64,000 nucleotides of DNA from an uncultured Steroidobacter sp. (GCA_938008435.1 CALLKK010000032.1:1-64000); one strand, 5' to 3'; numbered from the stretch's first letter, positions 43,713 to 53,707 are shown. The notes: generated from the sequence alone by a model not told the origin. Program-made: numbers and translations.

Positions 43713-45893
43713 TTAGAACTTGATGAGCGCCCGCAGACCGACCTGCCGCGGCGGCCCATAGATGATGCCGCCGAGCGCGCTCGATGCATCCTGCACCTGC
43801 ACGGCGATGTACTCCTTGTCGAAGAGGTTCGTCGCGAACGCTTCGAGCTGCACCTGCTCCGTAGCCATCCACGTCAGGCGCAAATCGGTGACGGTACGCG
43901 ACGGCACGGTCGTGGCTTCGTAGCGGAACGGCGTCGCCAGCTGCTCGTCCATGTAGGAGACCTGCAGCCGCGGGATCAGGTACGTCTGACCGAGCGGAAT
44001 CTCGTACTGCACTCCGGCCGTGAGCGTGAGCTCCGGCGCGAAGGGTACGATCGAGCCTTCCGGCACGAGCCGGTTCGTGTTCGTCTGCGAGTCCGTGAGC
44101 ATCGCATCCTCGGTGAACTCGCTGTCGAGCGCCGACAGACCGACGTTGAAACCGAGCGCACCGAATTGACCGGTCATCTCGACTTCGACGCCATAGATGC
44201 GCGCGGGCGCCGCATTGAGCGTGTTCGGCAGCAGCGTGCCGCTCACCGGCGTGAGCGCCGAGAGCTGAATGCCCTCGTAGTCGGAATAGAACAGCGCGCC
44301 GTTCACGCGCAGCCGCCCATCGGCAAGCGTGGACTTCCAGCCGAGCTCGGCCACCTTGTTCGTCTCGGGCCCATATGCATCGAGGCGCGGATCGAGGTTC
44401 ACGCCGCCAGCCTTGTAGCCCTTCGACGCCGTCGCGTAGAGCAGCGTGTCGCCGCTCAAGCGGTACTTGAGGCCGACGCGGCCCGTCGTCTGCGTCGACT
44501 CCGCGGTGGTCATGCACGGGAAGCAGCCCGGAGGCGGCGGCCCCGGCAGCAAGAAGCGCGTGTATTCCTGCTTGTCGTCGGAGTAGCGCACGCCCACGTC
44601 CACGCTCCAAGCGTCGCTGAAGCGATATTCGAACTGACCGAACACGGACGCCGAGCGATTGACCGCCTCGGTGTCGATCGTTGAGGTCGATTCGATGAAA
44701 TCCACCGTGTTGCGATTGTCACGCAACACTTGCACCGGGGTCGTCTCGTCCAAGTAGAACGCACCGACCACCCACTGCAGCGGTCCATCGTTGTTCGAGA
44801 GCAGGTTGATCTCGCTCACCCAGGTCTTGAGCTCCTGCCGCGTATAGCCGACGCGGCCAGGATAGAGCGCCGTGTTCGCTCCGCTCGTCGGCAATTCCGC
44901 CGGCACCGGCAACGCGGTGGCGGTGCGGTCGCCGTCGGCCTGATCTTCCGTCACGGCGTCGAAGTACGAAGTCAACGCGCGCAGCTGCACGCTGTCGTTC
45001 AAGTCGATACGCGCTTCGAGCGAGGCGCGATAGCCGTCCTGATTGAGGAAGGAGATCGCATCCTCTTCGATGACGAACGGCTCGTTCGTCTCGCGATCAT
45101 TGCGGTTCTTGATCGCGTTATTGTCCGTTTCGCGCTTGAAGTACTCGTAGCGCAAGTCGAACGTTGCCGCATCGGTCGGCTGATAGCGCAGTGCCACGCG
45201 CAGGGCGCGATCCTCGCCCGAACCGGGCTCGCTCTCGCTGGGACCGATGTTGCGAGTGAAGCTGCCGCGCGAGTCGTAAATGCCGGAGACGCGCATCGCG
45301 AGCTTGTCGGTGAGCGGCAGGTTCGCCGCGGCCACCGTGCGGTACCAGTCGTAATCGGCGATCGTCTGATCGATCGAGCCGTAGACGCGGTCGGTCGTCG
45401 GCGCAGGCGTACGCACGTAGATGGCGCCGCCGGTCGAGTTCTGACCCGTCAAGGTGCCTTGCGGACCGCGCAGCACTTCGATGGACTCGATATCGAAGAA
45501 GGACTGCGCAATGAACTGCTCGTGCGGGATGAAGACGCCGTCGACGTAATACGCGACGCCCGGGCTCGACGTCGGCGCCGATTGCGCGATACCGACGCCG
45601 CGGATGTTGATGAACGTCGAGCGATTGTAGGTATTGATCGCCACGCTCGGCGCGACTTGCTGGATCTCGATGATATTGTCGATGCCCTGCGACGCGAGCA
45701 TGTCGCCGCTCAACACCGTGGCGGAGATGGGCACGTCCTGCAGGCTCACTGCGCGACGCTCGGCGGTGACGATGACCTCTTCGAGCACGTGCTCCTGAGC
45801 AAGCGCCACGGCGCTACCGAGCGTCGTGACCGCGACCGCAGCCGCCACCGGCGTACGGTGCGCTCTGCGGCTTGCCTTCTCGTGCTTTCTCAT
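43713..45893 (-). CDS. TonB-dependent outer-membrane receptor
   Basis: The 726-residue product has a basic N-terminus with signal peptide (AAAVAVTTLGSAVALAQ), the early VLEEVIVTAERRAVSLQDVP motif typical of the FecA/steroid- or phenolic-type receptors, a plug with STFINIRGVGI and IEVLRGPQGTLTGQNSTGGA, and a barrel ending in QVGLRALIKF. It is probably a nutrient receptor rather than a siderophore receptor, but ligand identity cannot be deduced. It is divergent from the di-haem cytochrome gene across 272 bases and convergent with the MarR gene. Confidence 0.93.
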   Translation of the reverse strand: MRKHEKASRRAHRTPVAAAVAVTTLGSAVALAQEHVLEEVIVTAERRAVSLQDVPISATVLSGDMLASQGIDNIIEIQQVAPSVAINTYNRSTFINIRGVGIAQSAPTSSPGVAYYVDGVFIPHEQFIAQSFFDIESIEVLRGPQGTLTGQNSTGGAIYVRTPAPTTDRVYGSIDQTIADYDWYRTVAAANLPLTDKLAMRVSGIYDSRGSFTRNIGPSESEPGSGEDRALRVALRYQPTDAATFDLRYEYFKRETDNNAIKNRNDRETNEPFVIEEDAISFLNQDGYRASLEARIDLNDSVQLRALTSYFDAVTEDQADGDRTATALPVPAELPTSGANTALYPGRVGYTRQELKTWVSEINLLSNNDGPLQWVVGAFYLDETTPVQVLRDNRNTVDFIESTSTIDTEAVNRSASVFGQFEYRFSDAWSVDVGVRYSDDKQEYTRFLLPGPPPPGCFPCMTTAESTQTTGRVGLKYRLSGDTLLYATASKGYKAGGVNLDPRLDAYGPETNKVAELGWKSTLADGRLRVNGALFYSDYEGIQLSALTPVSGTLLPNTLNAAPARIYGVEVEMTGQFGALGFNVGLSALDSEFTEDAMLTDSQTNTNRLVPEGSIVPFAPELTLTAGVQYEIPLGQTYLIPRLQVSYMDEQLATPFRYEATTVPSRTVTDLRLTWMATEQVQLEAFATNLFDKEYIAVQVQDASSALGGIIYGPPRQVGLRALIKF

Positions 45894-46165
45894 AGGTTTC
45901 CCCCCAAGGATGTTCTCGAGTTGTTACGGAAGCTGCGGGGCAAGAGGTTGCCAGCTCAACCCCAGAGGCGCTTCCGATCCGCGTCTGCGCGGGCATTGTA
46001 GGAGCCGCTCGTTCCCCGAGGGAAACAGGCTTTGCTTCTGGTCGCCATCGCAAAATGCGATGACACCCTATCCTCACGTCGGGGGTCGGCCGCCCTTGCT
46101 GATTCAGCGACGATATGGTTTAGACTACAAACCGTTTTGCGCCACGCCGATTCCGCCCCGTCACG

Positions 46166-47773
46166 ATGAACCCCGCACGTTCGCCCTCCGCCTCGCGACT
46201 TGCGACCTTGCCTTCCCATGGACGGCCGCGCTGGCAGGGCGTATGGAGCCTGGCGCTGCTCTTGAGCTTGTCCGCGCATGCCGATTCGCAGCAGGCGCCT
46301 ACTGCAGTGCAAAGCGCCGCGCCGGCCGCAACCTACGATTACGACGATGAGCGCTGGTGGTCGCCGGGCGATACCCGCACGCTGCCGCCGCACTCGGCCT
46401 TTTCCAACGAGCACGGCACGCTCAGCACGATTCTGTTGACGAGCTCCGGCCCGACATCGCTGGACACGGCGAATCATCCGTTCTTCACCCCGCTCGGCGA
46501 GAACGGCCGCGCGTGCGTGACCTGCCATCAGCCCTCCGACGGCATGAGCCTGTCGGTGACGACGATTCGCGAACGCTGGCGCGCGACCAACGGCAAGGAT
46601 CCATTGTTCGCCCCGATCGACGGTGCGAACTGCCCCGATGCGAAACCGGGCGATCCGGCCTCGCACTCGCTGCTGCTCGAGCACGGGTTGTTCCGCATCT
46701 TCAGGCCCTGGCCGCCGCGCAATGCCGAGGGCAAGCCGATCGAGCCGCAATTCGACATCGAGGTCGTGCGCGATCCGACCGGATGCAACACGCATCCGCG
46801 CTACGGGCTCAAGTCCGCCGAGCCGATGATCTCCGTGTATCGCCGTCCGCGGCCGGTCGCGAACGTGAAGTACTTGACCGCCGTCGGCTTCCCGTTCGAG
46901 CCCAAGAACGGCCTGCCGCTGCCCGTCGATCCTGAAAGCGGCGAGCGTATGAGCGGCAATCTGATGGCGGACGGTCGCGCCGGCACGCTCAAGCGTCAAG
47001 CCATCGACGCCGCGCTCACGCATTTGCAGGCGCGCCGTGCGCCGAGCGAGAGCCAGCTGCGCGGCATCCTCGAATTCGAGAACATGGTCTACAGCGCGCA
47101 GAGCCACGATCGCTTCGGCGGCGAGCTCACCGCGGCCGGCGCGCAAGGCGGTCCTTATTTCCTCGCGCAATTCGCGGCCGGCGCGCTGCAAGGCGGCAAC
47201 GAGCCGATCTGGCTGGAATTCGCCGCGTGGCTCGAAGCGCAGGATGACAACGCAACGCCCGAGCAGATCGAGTTCCGCCGTTCCGTGGCGCGCGGCGCGC
47301 GCAGCTTCGCGACGAAGACCTTCCTCGTCTCCGACGCCGCCGGCATCACTTCGATGGGCTTCGGCAATCCGGTGCGCAACACGTGCGCGTTCTGCCACAA
47401 CATGCAGCACACCGGGCTCGACGTCGCGCCGGGTCAGGTCGATCTCGGCACGACCAACGAGCCGTTTGCCGAGCCGGCACCGCACCTGCCGCTCTTCAAG
47501 CTCACGTGCAAGCCCGGCTACCGTCCGCATCCGCATCTCGGACGCGTGGTGTACACGAGTGATCCGGGCTTTGCGCTCACCACCGGCCGCTGCATCGACA
47601 TCGGCAAGATCACGATTCAACAGATGCGCGGCCTCGCGGGCCGCGCGCCCTACTTCTCGAACGGCTCCGCGCGCACGTTGCGTGACCTCGTGGATTTCTA
47701 CGATCGTCGCTACAACATCGGCTACACGGAGCAAGAGAAGCAGGATCTCGTCAACCTGATGAGCGTACTGTGA
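46166..47773 (+). CDS. Secreted di-haem cytochrome c
   Basis: The 535-residue product has an N-terminal membrane-export segment (GVWSLALLLSLSAHADSQ) and two c-type haem sites: CVTCH at residues 117-121 and CAFCH at 407-411. The C-terminal IQQMRGLAGRAPYFSNGSAR and LVDFYDRRYNIGYTEQEKQD resemble the end of MauG/CcpA-type di-haem proteins. It may be a periplasmic peroxidase-like or electron-transfer enzyme. The reading frame ends in TGA inside the GTG start of the next gene (GTGA), so the two are translationally coupled. Confidence 0.85.
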   Translation: MNPARSPSASRLATLPSHGRPRWQGVWSLALLLSLSAHADSQQAPTAVQSAAPAATYDYDDERWWSPGDTRTLPPHSAFSNEHGTLSTILLTSSGPTSLDTANHPFFTPLGENGRACVTCHQPSDGMSLSVTTIRERWRATNGKDPLFAPIDGANCPDAKPGDPASHSLLLEHGLFRIFRPWPPRNAEGKPIEPQFDIEVVRDPTGCNTHPRYGLKSAEPMISVYRRPRPVANVKYLTAVGFPFEPKNGLPLPVDPESGERMSGNLMADGRAGTLKRQAIDAALTHLQARRAPSESQLRGILEFENMVYSAQSHDRFGGELTAAGAQGGPYFLAQFAAGALQGGNEPIWLEFAAWLEAQDDNATPEQIEFRRSVARGARSFATKTFLVSDAAGITSMGFGNPVRNTCAFCHNMQHTGLDVAPGQVDLGTTNEPFAEPAPHLPLFKLTCKPGYRPHPHLGRVVYTSDPGFALTTGRCIDIGKITIQQMRGLAGRAPYFSNGSARTLRDLVDFYDRRYNIGYTEQEKQDLVNLMSVL

Positions 47774-48564
47774 GCACGCGCTTTTTCATCGTCGCGGCAG
47801 CGAGCGTCCTGGCCTGGCCGAACGTGGGGCGCGCCGACGCTGCACCCAACGCAGCGGACAGCCAATCCGTCAAGCTGTTCGTCGGTTGTCCCGTCTATCG
47901 CGACAGCGACAGCGGCCGCAAGTCCGGCTGCTGGCTCGTCACCGATCCGGCAACCGGCATCCGTTACGACGTCACGCTGGGGCGCATCAAGCCGATCCTC
48001 GGCCGGACGATTCTCGTCGAAGGCATCGTCGCCGAACGCGACACTTCGGCGTGCGGCGCGATCGTGCTCGAACCCGTGAACGTGTCCGTGCTCGAGGGCA
48101 CCTGCAAGAGCCACATGCTTCCCGCGGAAAACTACCCGGGCCATCGCTTCGTGCTGCCGCAGGATGTCATGCAGCCGACGCACGTGCCGCGCGAGCTGCC
48201 GCCTCCGCCCTACGAGCGCAAGCAGTTCACGATCGAGTTCGAGCTCAACAGCGACTTTCTCGTGTATCAGTACTCCGAGGTCATCCTCGAGCGCGCGTGG
48301 CTGTATGCGAAGGCGAGCAAGGCGCGGCGCATCGACATCGTCGGCTATGCAGCGACGCAACCCATCGTCGTCTCCGGCGAGCGCATCGTCGAGGATCTCT
48401 CGATCGCGAAAGCACGCGCCGAGATGGTTGCAGAGGCCTTCTCGCGTCTCGGCATCGAGCGCAAGGCCATGCATCTGTCGTGGCGTCCCGCCCCGCCCGC
48501 CTCTGCTGAGGATGTGCTGCCCGAAAGCGCCAAGCGGCGCGTCGAGATCATCATTCATCCATGA
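47770..48564 (+). CDS. OmpA-like domain periplasmic protein
   Basis: The 264-residue product starts at GTG overlapping the cytochrome stop. It has a signal peptide (FFIVAAASVLAWPNVGRADA), a cysteine-containing beta-rich middle (LFVGCPVYRDSDSGRKSGCW to VLEGTCKSH) and a C-terminal OmpA-like region (ILERAWLYAKASKARRIDIV, IAKARAEMVAEAFSRLGI, ESAKRRVEIII), which in other proteins holds peptidoglycan. It may anchor or assist the di-haem cytochrome encoded before it. Its middle domain was not recognised. Confidence 0.75.
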   Translation: MSTRFFIVAAASVLAWPNVGRADAAPNAADSQSVKLFVGCPVYRDSDSGRKSGCWLVTDPATGIRYDVTLGRIKPILGRTILVEGIVAERDTSACGAIVLEPVNVSVLEGTCKSHMLPAENYPGHRFVLPQDVMQPTHVPRELPPPPYERKQFTIEFELNSDFLVYQYSEVILERAWLYAKASKARRIDIVGYAATQPIVVSGERIVEDLSIAKARAEMVAEAFSRLGIERKAMHLSWRPAPPASAEDVLPESAKRRVEIIIHP

Positions 48565-48596
48565 CGCGGCGACCCGGCGCGAGCGAACAGGCTGCG

Positions 48597-49871
48597 TTAG
48601 GAGCCGCGCCGCTGCAGAGCGCGCAAGCAGGCGAGCAGCACCGCACCGGTGCCCAGCGCAGCCGCAACGAACCAGATCGGCGCCGCGAACGAGGTACTGT
48701 GCTCGCGGATCAAGCCGATCACGTAGACGCCCGTCGGACTGCCGAGATTGCCGACCAGGTTGATCAAGGTAATGCCGGCCGCCGCGACCGAACGATGCAG
48801 GAAGCTCGTCGGGATCGACCAGAACACCCCTTGCGCGGCGCCGAGACCCAGCCCGCCGAGAAAGAGCAGCAGCAATGCGGGCGCGCCGCTCGTCAAGGAA
48901 GCGCCGACGAGCGCGATCATGGCGAGCACGAGCGCGATGCCGACATGCCAGTAGCGCTCCTGCTTGAGATCCGAATGCCAGGAGTTGCCGATCATGCCGA
49001 CGGCCACGCCGAGCCACGGCAAAGCCGTGAGCATGCCGACGACGAATGCGCTCGCCTGCGCGGCTTCGTCGATGGCCTGCGGCAGCCAGAACATCAAGCC
49101 GCTGGCGCCGATGAGCGTCGAGCACCACACGCCGGCCGCGAGCCACGCGCGTCCATCGCGCAGCGCAGCGCCGATCGGCGAGGATTCCGGCGCACGCGCC
49201 TGCGTCTGCTCACGCGCAAGCTGCGTTTCGATCCAGTTTTTCTCCTCCTCGGCCAACCAGCGCGCATCGCGCGGCTTGTCGACGAAGATGAAATACGCGC
49301 TCAAGCCGAGCATTACCGTCGCGCCGCCTTCCATGAGCAACATCCAACGCCAACCGGGCAACGCGAGCGGATTGTCGACGGTCATGAGCCAGCCGCAGAG
49401 CGGCGAGCCCGCGATCATGGAGATCGGCACGGCAAGCATCGTGGTGGCGATCGTGCTCGCGCGATAGCGCGCCGGCATCCAGCCGCTGCAGTAGTACACG
49501 ACGCCCGGCGCAAAGCCCGACTCGGCGCAGCCGAGCAGGAATCTGAGCACGTAGAGCTCCTCGGGACTGCGCACGAACGCCGTTGCGGTCGCTACGGTGC
49601 CCCAGATGGTCACGCAAGCCGTGATCCAGCGGCGCGCACCGATGCGCGTCAGCAGCCAGGTGCTCGGGAACTGAAACAGAAGATAGCCGGCGAAGAACGC
49701 GCTCGCCGCGAAACCGAACATCTCCTTCGTCAGCCCAATGTCTGCATTCATCTGCAGCGCTGCGAAGCCGATGTTCGCGCGATCGAGCGAGCTCATCACG
49801 ATGAGCACGACGAGCGGCACCAATACGCGCCAACGGAATTTGCGCCCGGCGCTAGTTTCGATTGCGTTCAA
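48597..49871 (-). CDS. MFS transporter, anion:cation symporter type
   Basis: The 424-residue product has about 12 membrane segments and the hallmarks of the ACS/phthalate-permease family: VMSSLDRANIGFAALQMNAD at the first segment, FFAGYLLFQFPSTWLLTRIG and RFLLGCAESGFAPGVVYYCS. This group imports organic acids such as phthalate, tartrate, glucarate and hydroxy-benzoates. It is convergent with the OmpA-like gene and divergent from the CocE-like hydrolase operon, so it may supply that pathway with substrate. A cytoplasmic-membrane location is certain from the profile; substrate is not. Confidence 0.9.
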   Translation of the reverse strand: MNAIETSAGRKFRWRVLVPLVVLIVMSSLDRANIGFAALQMNADIGLTKEMFGFAASAFFAGYLLFQFPSTWLLTRIGARRWITACVTIWGTVATATAFVRSPEELYVLRFLLGCAESGFAPGVVYYCSGWMPARYRASTIATTMLAVPISMIAGSPLCGWLMTVDNPLALPGWRWMLLMEGGATVMLGLSAYFIFVDKPRDARWLAEEEKNWIETQLAREQTQARAPESSPIGAALRDGRAWLAAGVWCSTLIGASGLMFWLPQAIDEAAQASAFVVGMLTALPWLGVAVGMIGNSWHSDLKQERYWHVGIALVLAMIALVGASLTSGAPALLLLFLGGLGLGAAQGVFWSIPTSFLHRSVAAAGITLINLVGNLGSPTGVYVIGLIREHSTSFAAPIWFVAAALGTGAVLLACLRALQRRGS

Positions 49872-50257
49872 CGGTCAGCACCTCGTGCCGCTCGAATCGG
49901 CTCGGATTGTCGACAAGTTAACGGACGATTTCCAGAGCGAGGATCGATCGACTAAGCAAAGTTACGTCGACGTGCGCAACGATTACGAATCGTCGCGCCG
50001 CTCGAGAACAGGGGGATCGATGCATGCTGCAGGATTGCCGCCACGTCTTGGTATTCGCTTCGCTTATGTCTACGCGGCTAGCCGCGCACGCTGGCGCCGC
50101 GACCTTGATGCCGCGACAATCCTTAACCCTGCTGAGCAGACTCAGCGAACAAAATATGCTGCAGCGAGAAGCGTCTGCGCCGAAGAGCACCGATGACTAA
50201 GGCATCGGCACGCTCTTCCCTGCGTGGGCAACTCTCGTTCGTCACGACAACGAAACG
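49872..50257. other. Divergent intergenic region of MFS gene and CocE operon
   Basis: The 386 bases contain no convincing gene. The region should hold the promoter of the MFS gene and of the large plus-strand operon. No clear operator palindrome or riboswitch-like fold was found. Confidence 0.5.
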
Positions 50258-52090
50258 GTGATCATCGTGCGATTTGGCATCGGAGCAATAGCAAGTGCGT
50301 GTGCGGCGCTCGCCCTCGGAGCGCCGCTTTTCTCGGCAGCTGCCGCACCAAAGGAGTCGCGTCCTGGCGTGTATCAGGGCTACTCCGAGGAGCGCTTCGA
50401 CGAATGGGTCAAGACGTCCAAGTACATCACGATGCGCGACGGCGTGCGCATTGCCATCGATGTCTATCGGCCGGCGCGCGACGGCAAGGCCGTCGAAGAG
50501 AAATTCCCCGTCGTCTGGGTACACACGCCGTATCGGCGCGCCTTCATCAACGAGAAAGGCGAAACCGTGCCTACCTCGGACGCCATGTTGCTCTTGCCGC
50601 TGATCAAGCACGGCTACGTCATTGCGATCGCCGACACGCGCGGACGCGGCGCTTCGTTCGGCGCGCGGCGCGGCTTTCAGGACCGCACCGAAGCGCAGGA
50701 TGCGTACGAAATTACGGAATGGCTTGCCAAGCAACCGTGGAGCACCGGCGCCATCGGCATTGCCGGTTGCTCCTATGTCGGCGGCACCGCGTATCACGCC
50801 GCCACGACCATGCCGCCGCATCTGCGCGCCGTCGTCGCCGGCTGCACGGACTTCGACAAGTACGGCTTCGTGAGCCGCGGCGGCATCACGGCGCAGTTCA
50901 ATACGCGCCCGGAGAATCCCGAGCAGGATTTCGGTCAAGGCGTCGCGCCCGTCGATGAAGACACCGACGGCTCGCTGGCTCGCGCCGCGATCGAAGAGCA
51001 CAAGAACAGCACGCCGATGGCCGAGCTGTGGCGCGGTATGCGCTATCGCGACGATGTCTCGCCGCTGCTCGGCGTGCCGTTCTGGAAAGAAGCAAGCGTG
51101 GCGACGTATGCAGAGCAGATCGAACGCTCGGGCGTGGCGCTCTTCATCTGGGGCAACTGGCTCGATGAAGGCAGCTTCGATGCGACGCTGGCGTTCAACA
51201 ACCTGAACAATCAGCGCAAGCTCTGGATGGGCTCATGGGGACATTGTCAAACCGGCGACTTCCCGATGACGACCGAGCTCTTGCGCTTCTTCGATCGTTT
51301 CCTCAAGAACGTCGACAACGGCTGGGATCGCGAGCCGCCGATTTATTTCCGCACCACCAATGCCGAGCCCGGCAAGGAATGGCGCAGCGCCGAGCGCTGG
51401 CCGTTGCCGGAAGCGCGCACGCACGTGCTACGGCTCGATGGCACCGCGCAGCCGGGTGTGCCGGGCCTGCTGACGACCAAGCGTAAGCCCAAGCACGCGG
51501 CCGCGGACGCATTCGTCGTCGACTACGCCCCGAAGTGCGCAGACCCGGCCAACGCCTATTTCATGATGTGGCCGTGCGTGATCGACAAGCACGGTCTCAG
51601 CTACACCACCGCGCCGCTTGCGCGCGATGCGCATCTTGCCGGTCACGCGATTGCCGATCTGTGGATTTCGGCGAGCACGCCGGATACCGACATCTTCGTC
51701 TATCTCGAAGACGTCGCGCCGAACGGCGAGATTACGATCGTCACGCACGGACGGCTGCGCGCATCGCATCGCGGCGAGCAGCCGGCTCCATATCGCAACT
51801 TCATGGGCCTGCCCTATCACAGCGGCGAGCGTGCGGCCGCTCAGCCGCTCGTGCCGGGCGAGCCGGCGCGCATGCGTCTCGATCTGCTGCCGACGTCGAC
51901 CATCATCAAGGCCGGCCATCGCCTGCGCGTGACGATTGCTGGCGCCGATCCGCGGCAACGCTCGCGCAACGTACAGTTCGATCCGCCGCCGACGATTCGC
52001 ATCTGGCACGACGCCAAGCGTTCGTCCTCCGTGAGTCTGCCGCTCATCGGCGCGTTCGAGCTGGAGAAGACGCCGCGCCGCGGCACCTAA
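50258..52090 (+). CDS. CocE/NonD family hydrolase, secreted
   Basis: The 610-residue product has a signal peptide (GAIASACAALALGAPLFSAA), an X-Pro dipeptidyl-peptidase-like alpha/beta-hydrolase domain (MRDGVRIAIDVYRPARDGK, VVWVHTPYRRA, AIADTRGRGASFG, GIAGCSYVGGTAYHA with Ser172) and a C-terminal galactose-binding-like jelly roll (DLWISASTPDTDIFVYLEDV). CocE-type enzymes cleave esters or amides, often of aromatic acids. The start is GTG; a second GTG three codons later is also possible. A 46-base gap separates it from the CapA-like gene, so it probably heads the operon. Confidence 0.88.
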   Translation: MIIVRFGIGAIASACAALALGAPLFSAAAAPKESRPGVYQGYSEERFDEWVKTSKYITMRDGVRIAIDVYRPARDGKAVEEKFPVVWVHTPYRRAFINEKGETVPTSDAMLLLPLIKHGYVIAIADTRGRGASFGARRGFQDRTEAQDAYEITEWLAKQPWSTGAIGIAGCSYVGGTAYHAATTMPPHLRAVVAGCTDFDKYGFVSRGGITAQFNTRPENPEQDFGQGVAPVDEDTDGSLARAAIEEHKNSTPMAELWRGMRYRDDVSPLLGVPFWKEASVATYAEQIERSGVALFIWGNWLDEGSFDATLAFNNLNNQRKLWMGSWGHCQTGDFPMTTELLRFFDRFLKNVDNGWDREPPIYFRTTNAEPGKEWRSAERWPLPEARTHVLRLDGTAQPGVPGLLTTKRKPKHAAADAFVVDYAPKCADPANAYFMMWPCVIDKHGLSYTTAPLARDAHLAGHAIADLWISASTPDTDIFVYLEDVAPNGEITIVTHGRLRASHRGEQPAPYRNFMGLPYHSGERAAAQPLVPGEPARMRLDLLPTSTIIKAGHRLRVTIAGADPRQRSRNVQFDPPPTIRIWHDAKRSSSVSLPLIGAFELEKTPRRGT

Positions 52091-52136
52091 GCGCTGCGGT
52101 CGAACGAGCTCACACGAACGTTGCGAGGCAGGTGTC

Positions 52137-53228
52137 ATGGAGCTGATTCTTGCGGGCGATCTGATCCTCGATGAGCCGAATCCGGATCATTGGCTGAGCG
52201 GCATCGCCCCGGCTCTCAAGTGCGCCGATCTGGCGATCGGGCATCTCGAAGTGCCGCACAGCCGCCACGTCGCGCAAGCGGTCGACGATGTGCCTGCGCC
52301 CGGCGCCGATCCCGATCATCTGCCCGCGCTCGTGCGCGCCGGTTTCGGCGCCGTGACGCTCGCGGGCAATCACATTGCTGATCTAGGGCCTGTCGGCATT
52401 GCCGACACGGTGGCGGGTTTGGCTGCGCTTGGGATCGTCCATACCGGCGCCGGCGAAAACCTCGCCGCCGCCAGCCGACCGGCATTCATCGAGCGCGCCG
52501 GCCGCCGCATAGCGCTTCTCAGCTATAACTGCGTCGGACCCGCCGACGCGTGGGCGACCGAGACCCGGGCCGGCTGTTCCTACATATGTATAAGAACCGC
52601 CGATGGCAGCCCGCCGCGCCCGGCCGCCCCGCTCGAGAGCATCGATCCGGCGTCCCTCGAACGGTTTACCGCGGAGGTGCAAGCCGCACGACGCGACGCA
52701 GACATCGTGATCGTGGCGCTGCACAAGGGCATCGTGCACACCCGCGCGCGCCTTGCGCCTTATGAGCGGCCGCTTGCGCATGCAGCGATCGACGCCGGCG
52801 CGAACATCGTCATCGGTCATCACGCGCACATCATTCGCGGCATCGAGCTCTATCGAGGTGCGCCGATTTTCCACGGGCTCGGCAACGGCTGCGTCGTCAC
52901 GCGCGCGCTCTCGCCGGCACAGTCGGATCCGAAACGTGCGGCGTGGGCGAAGCGGCGCCGCGAGCTGTTCGGCTTCGAGCCCGATCCGGCTTACGAGCTC
53001 GCACCGTTTCATCCGGAAGCCGTGCACGCGATGCTGGGACGCGTCGTCATCGACGAGCACGGTATGCGCGTCGGCTTCATTCCCGTCTACGTCGAACCGC
53101 CCGGGCGACCGCGCATTGCGTTCGATCACGCAGAGCGCATCGCCCGCTACGTCAGCGAGATCACCGTGGAGGCAGGGCTGCCGCCGCTGTCTTTGAACAT
53201 CACGAGCGAGGCTGTGTGGCTGAACTAG
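52137..53228 (+). CDS. CapA-family metallophosphatase-like protein
   Basis: The 363-residue product shows the CapA/PgsA calcineurin-like motifs: LILAGDLILDEP, AIGHLEVPHSRH, TLAGNHIADLG, VALHKGIVHTRARLAPYERP and NIVIGHHAHIIRGIELYRGA. There is no signal peptide, so it is likely cytoplasmic, unlike most CapA proteins. In polyglutamate capsule systems CapA assists polymer export; here no capsule genes are present and the gene is embedded in a catabolic operon, so another hydrolytic role is likely. It follows a GAGG site and its end overlaps the next gene by 13 bases. Confidence 0.82.
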   Translation: MELILAGDLILDEPNPDHWLSGIAPALKCADLAIGHLEVPHSRHVAQAVDDVPAPGADPDHLPALVRAGFGAVTLAGNHIADLGPVGIADTVAGLAALGIVHTGAGENLAAASRPAFIERAGRRIALLSYNCVGPADAWATETRAGCSYICIRTADGSPPRPAAPLESIDPASLERFTAEVQAARRDADIVIVALHKGIVHTRARLAPYERPLAHAAIDAGANIVIGHHAHIIRGIELYRGAPIFHGLGNGCVVTRALSPAQSDPKRAAWAKRRRELFGFEPDPAYELAPFHPEAVHAMLGRVVIDEHGMRVGFIPVYVEPPGRPRIAFDHAERIARYVSEITVEAGLPPLSLNITSEAVWLN

Positions 53229-53707
53229 AACTCAAAGCGGAGCGCGCGCCCGCCGCCGAGCGCGGCCCTCTCTTTTTCATCGGCGCGGCAAGCCTGCTGC
53301 TTGCGATGTTCGTCGAATCGCTGGCCGTCATCGGGCGACACATCGGCGTGCCGCTGCTCGGCGCACTCGAAATTATCCAGGCCTGCATCCTGTTGCTCGC
53401 TTCGGCGGCGATGCTCGCGACGACGCTCAACGACTCGCATGCGCGCGTCACGCTCTTGCTCTCGCGGGTGGATGAGCGTTGGCAAGCGCGTCTGCGCACC
53501 TTTGCCGATGCGCTCTCTGCCCTGTTCTTCATCAGCCTCGCCGCCGGCGCGCTCTGGGTCACGATCGAAGTCTGGAACGATCACGAAGCGAGCGAGCTGC
53601 TCGGCATCCCGTTCCGGCCGCTGCGGATCATTTCGTTCATTGCAGCGGGCGCGATCGCGCTCGTCTTCCTGCGCGAGCTGTGGCGTTCGCTGCGAGGTCG
53701 CGCATGA
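53216..53707 (+). CDS. dctQ: TRAP transporter small permease (DctQ)
   Basis: The GTG start inside the end of the CapA gene gives 163 residues with four membrane segments, the pattern of DctQ: PLFFIGAASLLLAMFVESLA, GALEIIQACILLLASAAMLA, LSALFFISLAAGALWVTIEV and IISFIAAGAIALVFLRELWR. It pairs with the large permease encoded next, overlapping it as ATGA. Frame and start are supported by the membrane pattern and by the coupling. Confidence 0.85.
   Translation: MAELELKAERAPAAERGPLFFIGAASLLLAMFVESLAVIGRHIGVPLLGALEIIQACILLLASAAMLATTLNDSHARVTLLLSRVDERWQARLRTFADALSALFFISLAAGALWVTIEVWNDHEASELLGIPFRPLRIISFIAAGAIALVFLRELWRSLRGRA

Noticed and set aside
45956..47734. Minus-strand open frame of 592 codons
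   Set aside because: Antisense to the di-haem cytochrome gene whose haem motifs establish the true frame and strand.
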